64,000 nucleotides of DNA, from NCBI GenBank assembly GCA_944332475.1, contig CALVKA010000001.1, positions 62,001 through 126,000 on the forward strand. Direction: 5' to 3'. The notes below the pieces were generated by a model. The model worked only from the letters and a program-made list of their open reading frames with translations, did no database searches and was not told the DNA's origin. The stretch is from an uncultured Bacilli bacterium (lineage in GTDB: Bacteria > Bacillota_I > Bacilli_A > RF39 > UBA660). Of this stretch, positions 1 to 8,046 are shown piece by piece. A program made the translations under genes and the position numbers. The first letter of the stretch is position 1. Each line of letters begins with the position of its first letter.

Positions 1-896
1 GAGATATCCTTTCTTATTTAAATCCAGGAGATACTTTGGTATTGAATGATACTAAGGTTTTGCCAGCTAGACTTTATGGAGAAAAAGAAGATACGAAAGC
101 GATGATTGAAGTATTACTTTTGAAAAATACAGCGGGGGATACTTGGGAATGTTTGGTAAAACCTGCTCGTCGTATTAAAGAAGGTACTGTAGTTATATTT
201 GGTAATGGTAAGTTAAAGGCTAAATGTGTTTTTGTAGGAGATGAGGGAATTCGTCATTTTACATTTTCTTATGATGGTATTTTTTTAGAGGTATTAGAAG
301 AACTTGGTACGATGCCTCTTCCTCCTTATATTCATGAACAATTAGAAGATCAATCTCGTTATCAGACAGTCTATGCGAAAGAAGTTGGTAGTGCTGCGGC
401 TCCTACAGCGGGCCTTCATTTTACAAAAGAATTGTTAAAAGAGATTGAAGATAAAGGAGTTTGCGTTGCCTATATTACTTTGCATGTTGGTCTTGGTACT
501 TTTCGACCAGTTAATGTAGATACGGTTGAGAAACATAAAATGCATAGTGAATTTTATCATATGACGAAGGAAGTTGCTGATTTGTTGACAGAAACGAAAA
601 AGCAAGGAAAGAGAATTATCAGTGTTGGAACAACAAGTACCAGAACATTGGAGACGATTATGAGTTTATATGGAGAATTCCGTGAATGTAGTGGTTGGAC
701 GGATATCTTTATTTATCCTGGTTATCAGTTTAAGGCAATCGACTGTTTAATTACTAATTTTCATTTACCTAAATCTACTTTAGTGATGCTTGTTTCTGCT
801 CTTGCTGGAAAAGAACATATTTTACATGCTTACAAGATAGCTGTACAAGAGAAGTATCGTTTCTTTTCTTTCGGGGATGCAATGTTTATTAAGTAG
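1..896 (+). CDS. queA: QueA, tRNA preQ1(34) S-adenosylmethionine ribosyltransferase-isomerase (5' partial)
   Basis: QueA transfers and isomerises the ribosyl group of S-adenosylmethionine onto preQ1 at tRNA position 34, giving epoxyqueuosine. The frame is open from the first bases (reading frame 3) and is already in conserved QueA sequence ([11 protein letters not shown]), so the true start lies upstream of the window; roughly 45 N-terminal residues are missing compared with the usual length of about 340. Visible family motifs include [29 protein letters not shown] and [10 protein letters not shown]. It ends with TAG at 894-896. Its usual partner tgt does not follow; rplS does. Identification is very secure. 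Confidence 0.96.
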   Translation, partial: DILSYLNPGDTLVLNDTKVLPARLYGEKEDTKAMIEVLLLKNTAGDTWECLVKPARRIKEGTVVIFGNGKLKAKCVFVGDEGIRHFTFSYDGIFLEVLEELGTMPLPPYIHEQLEDQSRYQTVYAKEVGSAAAPTAGLHFTKELLKEIEDKGVCVAYITLHVGLGTFRPVNVDTVEKHKMHSEFYHMTKEVADLLTETKKQGKRIISVGTTSTRTLETIMSLYGEFRECSGWTDIFIYPGYQFKAIDCLITNFHLPKSTLVMLVSALAGKEHILHAYKIAVQEKYRFFSFGDAMFIK

Positions 897-897
897 G

Positions 898-915
898 ATT
901 ATGAATATTCATAAT
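898..915. repeat. 18-bp perfect palindrome after queA
   Basis: ATTATGAAT is followed directly by its reverse complement ATTCATAAT. There is no T-run, so it does not look like an intrinsic terminator. It could be a protein-binding dyad or chance in AT-rich DNA. A 20-codon ORF starting at 901 overlaps it but has no support as a gene. Confidence 0.3.
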
Positions 916-972
916 GTAGATGGATTTTATCATAAGATAAAGTATGTTTTCTATAAAAAATAGAGAAATCGT

Positions 973-1001
973 TTGCTTTTTATATTTTGCTGTGTTATAA
1001 T
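973..1001 (+). promoter_or_regulatory. rplS promoter
   Basis: TTGCTT (973-978) and TATAAT (996-1001) are separated by exactly 17 bp, a close match to a SigA promoter. Transcription would start near 1008, leaving a leader of about 75 nt before rplS. The leader contains ATGATC and GATCAT arms, near 1018-1023 and 1045-1050, that could pair. Firmicutes rplS genes often carry an autoregulatory L19 leader, but I cannot confirm its consensus here. Confidence 0.75.
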
Positions 1002-1082
1002 TGTAGTCGTCTAAGCGATGATCCGCTGTTTCTTGTTAGATATGATCATTTGTGAAATATATATTTAGAGAGGAGAACTTAT

Positions 1083-1427
1083 ATGAACGTTATTGACAAA
1101 ATTAATAAAAAACAACTTAATCCAAACGTTCCTGAATTTCGTGTTGGTGATACGGTAAGAGTTGATGTTAAAATCATCGAAGGTAAAAGAGAACGTATCC
1201 AAGCTTTCGAAGGAGTAGTTGTTGCTCGTCGTGGAGGAAGTATATCTGAAACATTTACTGTTCGTAAGATGAGTAGTGGAGTTGGTGTTGAAAGAACATT
1301 CCCAATTCATTCACCAAAAGTAGCTGGTATTACAGTTGTATGTAGAGGTAAAGTAAGACGTGCTAAACTTACATTCCTAAGAGGTATGGTTGGCGGATAC
1401 CGTATTAAAGAAAGAGGACAAAAATAA
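1083..1427 (+). CDS. rplS: 50S ribosomal protein L19
   Basis: L19 sits at the interface of the 30S and 50S subunits. The 114-residue protein has the full family length and motifs, including [45 protein letters not shown] and HSPKV. The start follows an AGAGAGGAGA ribosome binding site. It has its own promoter and is closed by a strong terminator, so it is probably monocistronic. In Bacillus it lies close to ylqF (rbgA) and rnhB; here lepB and several unrelated genes separate them. Confidence 0.98.
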   Translation: MNVIDKINKKQLNPNVPEFRVGDTVRVDVKIIEGKRERIQAFEGVVVARRGGSISETFTVRKMSSGVGVERTFPIHSPKVAGITVVCRGKVRRAKLTFLRGMVGGYRIKERGQK

Positions 1428-1451
1428 AATAAGGCCAAGCCTTATTTTTTT
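1428..1451 (+). terminator. rplS terminator
   Basis: AATAAGGC (1428-1435) pairs perfectly with GCCTTATT (1439-1446) around a three-base loop, followed by a T-run to 1451. Confidence 0.9.
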
Positions 1452-1471
1452 GTTATTGGGGTGTGTGATGT

Positions 1472-1981
1472 ATGGAAGAGGTTAAGACAAAAGAGAAAAA
1501 TTATTTTAAAGAATTTTTGCCTTATTTGATTATTATCTTGATTGTTGTTTTTCTTAAGGCTTATGTTATTAGTCCTATTCGTGTGAATGGAGTTTCTATG
1601 AATCCGACGTTAGATGATCGAGATATTATGTTGTTAGATGAGGTCAGTTATTATTTTACTGATATTAGTCGCTTTGATATCGTGGTCGTTCGTCAGGATG
1701 ATGAATATTTGATTAAGAGAGTAGTTGGGCTTCCAGGAGAAGAAATTCGATATGAAGATGATAAACTTTATATTGATGGTGAATATATAGAAGAGGATTA
1801 TGAAAGAAAAGAAACTAGCGATTTTTCTACTACGTTAGGAGAAGGTGAATATTTTGTCATGGGAGACAATCGAACGAATTCTACGGATAGTCGAATTTTT
1901 GGACCAGTCTCAAAAGATGATATTATTGGCAAAACTAGTTTTACTATTTTACCTTTTTCAAGATTTGGTAGTAAAGAATAA
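1472..1981 (+). CDS. lepB: Signal peptidase I
   Basis: Type I signal peptidase cleaves signal peptides of exported proteins on the outer face of the membrane. The 169-residue protein has one N-terminal membrane segment (about residues 15-33), then the Ser-Lys dyad boxes: NGVSMNPTL (catalytic Ser), YLIKRVVGLPG (general-base Lys) and GDNRTNSTDSR. The length is typical of short Gram-positive SipS-type enzymes. The start is the ATG at 1472; the upstream region is G-rich but has only a weak Shine-Dalgarno. It lies after the rplS terminator and before its own terminator. Confidence 0.95.
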   Translation: MEEVKTKEKNYFKEFLPYLIIILIVVFLKAYVISPIRVNGVSMNPTLDDRDIMLLDEVSYYFTDISRFDIVVVRQDDEYLIKRVVGLPGEEIRYEDDKLYIDGEYIEEDYERKETSDFSTTLGEGEYFVMGDNRTNSTDSRIFGPVSKDDIIGKTSFTILPFSRFGSKE

Positions 1982-2007
1982 AACTCTAGATATACTAGAG
2001 TTTTTTT
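1982..2007 (+). terminator. lepB terminator
   Basis: AACTCTAG (1982-1989) pairs with CTAGAGTT (1995-2002) around ATATA, followed by a T-run. Confidence 0.9.
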
Positions 2008-2051
2008 GTATTTTATGGTATAAGAATAATAGTTATTTTGGAGTGTTGTCT

Positions 2052-2645
2052 ATGGAGAATCAGTGTTTGGACTTGCAACTTTCTACATTTATTTTTATTT
2101 TAGAAAAAAATAAACAATTGATGATGGTATTAGATTATATTTCTGATTTGTCATTACCTAATTTTTATATAGCAGCGGGTTCTGTTTTTCAGACTATTTG
2201 GAATTATTATGATGGAAATGATTTGAATTGTGGTATTAAGGATATTGATGTTATTTATTATAATCCAGATGACTTGTCTATTGATGCGGATTTATTATAC
2301 TATGAAAAAATTCACTCTTTTGTGGAGAAGAATCATCTTCCTTATCTGGTTGATGTTTCTAACGAGGCTAGGATGCATTTATGGAAAGAGAAAAAAGAAG
2401 GGGTAAGAGTTAGACCTTATCGTAGTTCAGAGGATGCGATTAGTCGATGGATTGCGACAGTTCATGCGGTTGGTATTACAAAGAGTGGGAATCATCTTCA
2501 GGTGTTTGCTCCTTATGGACTTAGTGATATTTTTAGTCGTACGATTCGTCCTATTAAGCATGAAGGGAATTCTAAAGAATTATACGAGAAAAAGGCAAAC
2601 AGTTGGCGACAAAGATTTCCTAATGTTCATATTGTTCTTTGGTAG
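2052..2645 (+). CDS. Nucleotidyltransferase family protein (DUF925/NTP_transf_6-like)
   Basis: A 197-residue protein with the nucleotidyltransferase signature: a G-S pair (AAGSVFQTIWN) followed by the metal-binding acidic motif IKDIDVIYY. This matches the COG3575/PF06042 type of small bacterial nucleotidyltransferase, whose substrate is not established. I chose ATG 2052 because GGAG at 2039-2042 precedes it at good spacing; a longer open frame back to 1845 only overlaps lepB. It sits between the lepB terminator and a small unknown gene. Family membership is fairly secure, function unknown. Confidence 0.75.
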   Translation: MENQCLDLQLSTFIFILEKNKQLMMVLDYISDLSLPNFYIAAGSVFQTIWNYYDGNDLNCGIKDIDVIYYNPDDLSIDADLLYYEKIHSFVEKNHLPYLVDVSNEARMHLWKEKKEGVRVRPYRSSEDAISRWIATVHAVGITKSGNHLQVFAPYGLSDIFSRTIRPIKHEGNSKELYEKKANSWRQRFPNVHIVLW

Positions 2646-2686
2646 ATTCCTATTTTATAACTATATCTTGGGTAAGGAGTATTTTT

Positions 2687-3028
2687 ATGAATGGTGAATA
2701 TTTTGTTGTTATGAATTTGGAAGTGTTTTCTTTTGGGATGTTTGAAAAAGCGGTAGATTATGAAGATTTTGAGATTTTAGGAAAAAAAGATAATGTTTTA
2801 CTATTACATAAAGTGGGTAATCGTAGTGTGCTTACTAATCAACAAATTCAAACTATCCTGTCTTTTTATTCTCGGTATTCTTATCGTTTGGTTTTTGATA
2901 TTTCTAAAGAAGTTTCTTTTCTTGCACAGAAAAGTAGTGATGAGAAACAGCATATGAGGATGTTTTTTTGGATGTTACGGCAGAGTGTTGCTTGGGCTTT
3001 ATTAGAGAAGGAGGATAACACTGATTGA
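2687..3028 (+). CDS. Hypothetical protein, 113 aa
   Basis: I do not recognise this protein. It is small and soluble-looking, with aromatic-rich stretches (FWMLRQSVAWALLEKED near the C-terminus) and no signal peptide or metal motif. ATG 2687 is chosen because AAGGAG lies just upstream; the open frame itself extends back to 2639 and overlaps the preceding gene. It ends just before the consensus promoter of the SCIFF peptide and is probably cotranscribed with the upstream nucleotidyltransferase. Confidence 0.6.
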   Translation: MNGEYFVVMNLEVFSFGMFEKAVDYEDFEILGKKDNVLLLHKVGNRSVLTNQQIQTILSFYSRYSYRLVFDISKEVSFLAQKSSDEKQHMRMFFWMLRQSVAWALLEKEDNTD

Positions 3029-3053
3029 CAGGCCTTTATTCTCATGATATAAT
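3025..3053 (+). promoter_or_regulatory. Consensus SigA promoter of the SCIFF peptide gene
   Basis: TTGACA (3025-3030) and TATAAT (3048-3053) are both exact consensus boxes separated by 17 bp, the best promoter in the window. The -35 box overlaps the stop codon of the preceding gene. This predicts strong constitutive expression of the peptide. Confidence 0.88.
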
Positions 3054-3083
3054 ATTGTTGTTTTATGAGGAGGACTTGTCAAT

Positions 3084-3230
3084 ATGAAAAGAATTATAAC
3101 GTTAACAACACGTGATTTAAAAGCTAGTAAGAAAAATGGTGGATGTGGAGAATGTCAAACGTCATGTCAATCAGCTTGTAAAACATCATGTGGTGTAGCT
3201 AACCAAAAATGTGAAAAAGTTAATCAATAA
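3084..3230 (+). CDS. scfA: SCIFF (six-cysteine) ranthipeptide precursor
   Basis: A 48-residue peptide with six cysteines at positions 21, 24, 28, 32, 36 and 43, in the spacing of the SCIFF family (six Cys in forty-five residues), a nearly clostridia-wide RiPP precursor. The N-terminal leader (about residues 1-20) is followed by the Cys-rich core. A GAGGAGG ribosome binding site lies at 3067-3073. The gene is directly upstream of its radical SAM maturase, from which it is separated by a terminator. Position 37 is Gly, where I recall the characterised homologue CteA having the Thr that receives the thioether from Cys32. The mature product's role is unknown. Confidence 0.93.
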   Translation: MKRIITLTTRDLKASKKNGGCGECQTSCQSACKTSCGVANQKCEKVNQ

Positions 3231-3237
3231 TGATTGT

Positions 3238-3268
3238 TACCGGCATTTTGAAATGTCGGTATTTTTTT
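3238..3268 (+). terminator. Terminator/attenuator between SCIFF peptide and maturase
   Basis: TACCGGCATTT (3238-3248) pairs with AAATGTCGGTA (3251-3261), with one G-U pair and a TG loop, followed by seven T. There is no obvious new promoter before the maturase, so the maturase is probably made by read-through. That would give a high peptide-to-enzyme ratio. Confidence 0.88.
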
Positions 3269-3283
3269 AGGAGGAGAAGTAAA

Positions 3284-4678
3284 ATGATACATCAATATCA
3301 ATTAAATGGATTTAATATTGTTCTAGATACTTATAGTGGTAGTGTACATTGTGTGGATGATTTAAGTTATGATATTATTGCGTTATATAATGAGAAGAAG
3401 AGAAAAGATGAAATAAAGTCTCTTATGTTAGAAAAGTATAAAGAAGAAAGTATTACGGAAAAAGATATTGAAGATACTTTTTCTGAGATTGACCAGTTGA
3501 TTGAGAGTGGTCAGTTATTTACTGAAGATGTTTTTAAGAATGCTAATCTAGATTTAAAAAAGAGAGACTCTGTTATTAAAGCGATGTGTTTACATGTTGC
3601 ACATACTTGTAATTTGAATTGTGAATACTGTTTTGCAGGACAAGGTAAATATCATGGGGAAGATGCTATTATGAGTTTTGAAGTTGGTAAGAAGGCACTG
3701 GACTTTTTAGTAGAGCATTCTGGTACTAGAAAGAATTTGGAAGTTGATTTTTTTGGTGGAGAGCCTTTAGTTAATTTTGATGTTGTTAAACAGTTAGTGG
3801 CATATGCTAGAAGTATTGAGAAGGAAAAAAATAAGCATTTTCGTTTTACGTTGACGACAAACGGTGTTTTATTAAATGATGACGTGATTGATTTTTTAAA
3901 TAAAGAAATGAATAATGTTGTGTTAAGTTTAGATGGTAGAAAAGAAATTAACGATGCTAAAAGAAAACGTTTAGATGGTAAAGGTAGTTATGATATTATT
4001 GTTCCACATTTTCAAAACTTTGTTAAGAAACGTGGAGATAAAGAATACTATATGAGAGGTACGTTTACTAGAAATAATTTAGATTTTACGAATGATATTT
4101 TTCATATGTTAGATTTAGGATTTACAGAATTATCTATGGAACCAGTGGTTTCTAAACCAGGAACAGAATATGCCTTAAGGGAAGAAGATTTAGATACGAT
4201 TTATGAACAGTATGAAATTTTAGCAAAGGAAATGATTAAAAGAAGAAGAGAAGGACGACCTTTTACTTTTTATCATTATATGATTGATTTGACAGGTGGA
4301 CCTTGTATTTATAAGAGAATTACTGGATGTGGTTCAGGTACAGAGTATTTAGCAGTTACTCCAAATGGAGATTTTTACCCTTGTCATCAATTTGTTGGAG
4401 ATAAGAAATTCTTAATGGGTAATGTTTATGAAGGAATTACCAATATGAAATTAAGAGATGAATTTAAATTATGTAATGTGTATTCTAGGAAAGAGTGTGA
4501 AAACTGTTGGGCGAAACTTTATTGTAGTGGCGGATGTAGTGCCAATAGTTATCATACAACGGGAAATATTAATGGTGTTTATGAATATGGTTGTAAATTA
4601 TTCAGAAAGAGAATCGAATGTGCTATTATGGTAAAGATAGCTGAGGCAATGGATCAAGCAGAGGAAGATACTGCATGA
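3284..4678 (+). CDS. scfB: SCIFF maturase, radical SAM/SPASM protein
   Basis: A radical S-adenosylmethionine enzyme that installs thioether bonds in the SCIFF peptide. The 464-residue protein has an N-terminal peptide-recognition region (about 1-95), the cluster motif CNLNCEYC (Cys109, 113, 116), the GGEP motif (FFGGEPLVNFD), and a C-terminal SPASM domain with a series of Cys (GCGSGTEYLAVTPNGDFYPC, KECENCWAKLYCSGGC, YEYGC) for auxiliary clusters. ATG 3284 follows GGAGGAG; the open frame back to 3230 would run through the terminator. It overlaps the next gene by 4 nt (ATGA). Identification is strong from sequence plus adjacency to the peptide. Confidence 0.95.
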   Translation: MIHQYQLNGFNIVLDTYSGSVHCVDDLSYDIIALYNEKKRKDEIKSLMLEKYKEESITEKDIEDTFSEIDQLIESGQLFTEDVFKNANLDLKKRDSVIKAMCLHVAHTCNLNCEYCFAGQGKYHGEDAIMSFEVGKKALDFLVEHSGTRKNLEVDFFGGEPLVNFDVVKQLVAYARSIEKEKNKHFRFTLTTNGVLLNDDVIDFLNKEMNNVVLSLDGRKEINDAKRKRLDGKGSYDIIVPHFQNFVKKRGDKEYYMRGTFTRNNLDFTNDIFHMLDLGFTELSMEPVVSKPGTEYALREEDLDTIYEQYEILAKEMIKRRREGRPFTFYHYMIDLTGGPCIYKRITGCGSGTEYLAVTPNGDFYPCHQFVGDKKFLMGNVYEGITNMKLRDEFKLCNVYSRKECENCWAKLYCSGGCSANSYHTTGNINGVYEYGCKLFRKRIECAIMVKIAEAMDQAEEDTA

Positions 4679-6084
4679 AGTTAGATGATAAGCTAAAAAA
4701 CTATAGTTTGGATGGGTATTTACCTATGCATATGCCTGGTCATAAGAGAAATGTAGAATTTTTAGGTCATGAGTTACCTTATGATAAAGATATTACAGAA
4801 ATCTACGATTTTGATGATTTACATCATCCAGAAGGAATTTTGAAAGAGATAGGAAATCAAGCAAAAAGAATTTATCAATCTGGTCATAGTTTTTTATTAG
4901 TCAATGGTAGTACTTGTGGAATTTTGGCTGGTATTCGTAGTGCTGTTTCTTTTGGTGATCAAGTTTTGGTTGCAAGAGGTTGTCATAAGTCTGTTTACCA
5001 TGCGATTGAACTGAATCATTTAGATGCTGTTTATTTACCATCTCATATTGATTCTTATGGAATTGATCGAGGCATTTTGGTAGAAGATGTTGTAGATGCA
5101 TTGAATGAAAATCCAGATATTCGATTGGTTATTTTGACTTCTCCTACTTATGAAGGCATCATCAGTCCCATTTCTGATATTGTGAGGGTTGCTCATGAAA
5201 GAGGTGTGCCGGTACTAGTAGATGAAGCACATGGAGCCCATCTTTCATTTATGAGGCAGTTATGTTCTTATGAGGCTTTAAAGAGTGGAGCAGATATTGT
5301 CGTTCAAAGTTTACATAAAACACTACCGGCTTTGACACAAACAGCTCTATTACATATTCAAGGAGATTTGGTAAAACAAGAAGAGGTTGCTCGTGAACTT
5401 TCTGTTTTTGAAACGAGTAGTCCTTCCTATATTTTAATGGATTCTATTTCTTGTTGTTTTGATTTGATTGAAGAAAAAGGAAAAGACTTATTTTCTCAAT
5501 ATGAAGAAAATTTAGCGTGGTTTTATGAACAGGCTAAATATTTCCATCATTTAGAAGTTTTTGGTAGTAAAATAGATTCTTCTGTTGTTTATGATTATGG
5601 GAAGATTGTCATTCTTACGAAAAATACCAATCTTTCTGGTGAAGATCTTTCTCGTATTTTGAGAGAAAAATATAAAATCGAAGTAGAGATGAGTTCTATT
5701 TATTATGTGATTGCGATGAGTAGTATTTGTGATACAAAAGAAAGTTTTGAAAGACTATTTTCTGCTTTGCAAGAGTTTGATTCTACTCTTTGTGATTGTG
5801 AGAATAAAAGTATTGATTATTTTTCATCTTTACCAAGGAAGAAAATGAATATTGCGGAGGCAGTTGATAGTAAAAGAGGTGTCTTTTACAATATTAAGGA
5901 TGTGGACGGCTTTATTAGTCAAGAATATTTATGGGTATATCCTCCTGGTATTCCGTTTGTGGTCCCAGGAGAAGTGATTGATCAAAAGATTATTCATCAG
6001 TTGGAAGAGTATCAGAAAGCAGGTATTGAAGTACGTTCTACTTATGATAAGTTTCCTGATGTTAAAGTTATCAATAACAAATAA
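4675..6084 (+). CDS. PLP-dependent Orn/Lys/Arg decarboxylase family protein
   Basis: A fold-type I PLP enzyme of the SpeA/CadA/YaaO family, probably decarboxylating a basic amino acid for polyamine synthesis. In 469 residues one sees MPGHKRN near the N-terminus, DITEIYDFDDLHHPEG, the substrate-side NGSTCGI, the cofactor Asp region VDEAHGAH, and the PLP lysine in QSLHKTLPALTQTA. The C-terminal domain ends in PPGIPFVVPGE, typical of the family. Its ATG overlaps the scfB stop as ATGA, implying translational coupling. Which amino acid is used cannot be told from sequence alone. Confidence 0.88.
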   Translation: MKLDDKLKNYSLDGYLPMHMPGHKRNVEFLGHELPYDKDITEIYDFDDLHHPEGILKEIGNQAKRIYQSGHSFLLVNGSTCGILAGIRSAVSFGDQVLVARGCHKSVYHAIELNHLDAVYLPSHIDSYGIDRGILVEDVVDALNENPDIRLVILTSPTYEGIISPISDIVRVAHERGVPVLVDEAHGAHLSFMRQLCSYEALKSGADIVVQSLHKTLPALTQTALLHIQGDLVKQEEVARELSVFETSSPSYILMDSISCCFDLIEEKGKDLFSQYEENLAWFYEQAKYFHHLEVFGSKIDSSVVYDYGKIVILTKNTNLSGEDLSRILREKYKIEVEMSSIYYVIAMSSICDTKESFERLFSALQEFDSTLCDCENKSIDYFSSLPRKKMNIAEAVDSKRGVFYNIKDVDGFISQEYLWVYPPGIPFVVPGEVIDQKIIHQLEEYQKAGIEVRSTYDKFPDVKVINNK

Positions 6085-6100
6085 ATTATGGGAGGTTTTT

Positions 6101-6523
6101 ATGATAATAGATGGAAAAAAGATAGAAATTGGTTCTGTTTTTATTGCAGATTCTGTTTATACTGTTCAAGGGAAAAAAGTAAATACTAATCAGATTACTA
6201 TTGTATCTAAGGATAAGAAGTATGAGTTTATCTTTTGGACATTAGTTCACTATAATGATTTTAATTCTTTGAAGTTAAATGAAAAAGTAGATATTACTGA
6301 AAAAGTAGATTATTATGATATTGATTTGATTGTTGATGGTACTATTTATCTCAATAATATTGAAAATACTCATATTTATTTTACAAAGTTAGATGAAAAT
6401 ATTTTTCAATTAAATGTTGAAATTATTCATCCTGGAGAGCAGTCTATTTTAAAAGGAAAGAAGAATGTTAATATTTCTAAATTTGAAGTGGAAACAATTA
6501 TTGACTTTACGAAAGTGGTTTAA
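6101..6523 (+). CDS. Hypothetical protein, 140 aa
   Basis: Not recognised. A small, beta-rich-looking soluble protein with many Ile, Val, Asp and Lys residues and no Cys; there is no signal peptide or membrane segment. ATG 6101 is preceded by GGGAGG at 6089-6094, which fixes the start. It follows the decarboxylase by 16 nt and is probably the last gene of that transcription unit. A separate promoter for the next gene follows it. Confidence 0.6.
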   Translation: MIIDGKKIEIGSVFIADSVYTVQGKKVNTNQITIVSKDKKYEFIFWTLVHYNDFNSLKLNEKVDITEKVDYYDIDLIVDGTIYLNNIENTHIYFTKLDENIFQLNVEIIHPGEQSILKGKKNVNISKFEVETIIDFTKVV

Positions 6524-6567
6524 TTTTATGGCAGAGTATATTTTGCTTTTCATTTAAATAAACATGG

Positions 6568-6573
6568 TATAAT
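6568..6573 (+). promoter_or_regulatory. Extended -10 promoter of the HAD gene
   Basis: TATAAT preceded by TGG forms an extended -10. TTGCTT at 6543-6548 is a possible -35, but the spacing of 19 bp is long. Confidence 0.55.
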
Positions 6574-6605
6574 GAGTTTGGTTTATATTAGAAAGGAATT
6601 TTGTA

Positions 6606-7028
6606 ATGAAAGGAATTATTTTTGATTTGGATGGTACTTTATGGGAAGTTATTGAAAGTTCTTTTAAAAGTGCTAATATCATTGCGAAAAAGTATAATTT
6701 ACCAGAAGTAAGTAGGGATACTATCTGCCGTGTGTTTGGTTTAAATAAATTTGATTCTGCTAAACTATATTTTCCTAGTGTTCCCTTAAATTTTGGTATA
6801 AAATTGATGGATGAAGAGGTGGCTGTAAATATAGATAATTTGAGTCATTATGGTGGGAATGCTTATAAAAATTTAGAGATGACTTTGAAAAAACTACAAG
6901 GTCAATATGAATTTTATATTGTTAGTAATACAGCTGAGGTGGGATATATAGAAGCTTTCCTTGAAACATCAAAGTTGAAGAAATATTTGATTATTCAAAA
7001 AATTGAAGAAGTAGCTTTTAATTTGTAG
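6606..7028 (+). CDS. C-terminally truncated HAD-family hydrolase
   Basis: The N-terminus has HAD motif I (IIFDLDGTLWE, with nucleophile and acid Asp) and a motif II-like Ser (YIVSNTAEVGYIEAF), as in phosphoglycolate-phosphatase-like enzymes of about 210 residues. The protein stops at residue 140, just after motif II. It therefore lacks the motif III Lys and the motif IV acidic pair needed to complete the active site. A terminator follows immediately, so the missing third is not downstream. It may be a decayed gene or an inactive remnant with another role. Confidence 0.7.
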   Translation: MKGIIFDLDGTLWEVIESSFKSANIIAKKYNLPEVSRDTICRVFGLNKFDSAKLYFPSVPLNFGIKLMDEEVAVNIDNLSHYGGNAYKNLEMTLKKLQGQYEFYIVSNTAEVGYIEAFLETSKLKKYLIIQKIEEVAFNL

Positions 7029-7049
7029 AGCAGATTTATTCTGCTTTTT
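7029..7049 (+). terminator. Terminator after the truncated HAD gene
   Basis: AGCAGA (7029-7034) pairs with TCTGCT (7040-7045) around TTTAT, followed by a short T-run. Confidence 0.75.
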
Positions 7050-7106
7050 CTTTTGGATTAAAAGTATGATATAATGGAATAGACTTAAAACGAGGAAGTG
7101 ATAATT

Positions 7107-7991
7107 ATGGCAAATGAAGAAAAAGGTTTCCAAAAAAATATTATTCATTGGTATCCTGGACATATGGCTAAGACAAAGAGGGAGATTAAGGAGAAGTTAA
7201 ATTTAATTGATATTGTCTATGAAGTTATTGATGCGAGAATGCCTAGGTCTTCTAAAATAGTAGATATTGATGATTTGATTCAGGATAAGCCTAAACTTTT
7301 AATTATGACAAAATATGATTTATGTGATAAGAGTGAAACAGATAAGTTTATTTCTTATTATGAGAGTCTTGGTTATCAAGTTATTCCTGTTGATTTGATG
7401 AAGGGGACTAATGTTCATAAGATTATTGATGCAAGTGAAGTTATTTTAAAAGAGGAAAATGATAAGAGAAAAGAAAAAGGACTAAAACCTCGTAATATTC
7501 GTGCTTTAATTTTAGGTGTTCCTAATGCTGGTAAAAGTACGTTGATTAATCGTTTGGTTGGGAAAAAGAGTGCTGGTGTTGGAAATAAACCGGGTTTTAC
7601 GAAGAGTTTGAGTTGGATTCGTATTCATAAAAATATTGATTTATTAGATACCCCTGGTATTTTGTGGCCTAAGTTAGAAGATCAAGAAGCGGCTCATATA
7701 TTGGCTAGTTTTTCTTCTATTAAGGAAGAGATTTTAAATGAGGATGAGATTGCTAGTTTTATCTTAAAAAAATTATATGAACTATATCCTAAGGCCTTAG
7801 AAGAAAGATATGGTATTTGTGAATTGGATGATGATTTGATTGAAGTGTATGATATGATTGCTAGTAGAAGAGGTGCTTTGAGTCGTGGTGGGGTAGCTGA
7901 CTATGAAAGAGTTTCTCATATTATTATTCAAGATTTTAAAAATGGATATTTTGGACCAGTTACTTTTGATCGGTTGACGGAAAAAGAGTAA
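7107..7991 (+). CDS. rbgA: Ribosome biogenesis GTPase RbgA/YlqF
   Basis: RbgA acts late in 50S subunit assembly. The 294-residue protein shows the circularly permuted GTPase order: G4 (TKYDLCD) first, then G1/P-loop (GVPNAGKST), then G3 (LDTPGILWP). The N-terminal motif IHWYPGHMAK is diagnostic. I chose ATG 7107, spaced correctly from GAGGAAGTG at 7092-7100; an ATG at 7098 lies inside that ribosome binding site. An extended -10 (TGATATAAT, 7067-7075) lies upstream. rnhB follows, as in Bacillus. Confidence 0.95.
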   Translation: MANEEKGFQKNIIHWYPGHMAKTKREIKEKLNLIDIVYEVIDARMPRSSKIVDIDDLIQDKPKLLIMTKYDLCDKSETDKFISYYESLGYQVIPVDLMKGTNVHKIIDASEVILKEENDKRKEKGLKPRNIRALILGVPNAGKSTLINRLVGKKSAGVGNKPGFTKSLSWIRIHKNIDLLDTPGILWPKLEDQEAAHILASFSSIKEEILNEDEIASFILKKLYELYPKALEERYGICELDDDLIEVYDMIASRRGALSRGGVADYERVSHIIIQDFKNGYFGPVTFDRLTEKE

Positions 7992-8046
7992 AAAAATTAT
8001 TCTTTTTTTTCTTTGTGTGGTAGAATAAAAATAGTTGAGGTAAAGT

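Noticed and set aside
901-963. 20-codon ORF after queA
   Set aside because: It overlaps a palindrome, has only a weak upstream site and shows no recognisable peptide. It does not resemble the start of tgt.
1845-2051. N-terminal extension of the nucleotidyltransferase gene
   Set aside because: The extension overlaps lepB in another frame and runs through the lepB terminator. A good ribosome binding site supports the ATG at 2052.
3230-3283. Maturase start at 3230
   Set aside because: This frame would translate the terminator hairpin. The GGAGGAG site points to the ATG at 3284.
7982-8010. Terminator between rbgA and rnhB
   Set aside because: AAAGAGTAA and TTATTCTTT can pair and a T-run follows, but the stem is almost all A-T with a poly-A loop. 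It is too weak to call.
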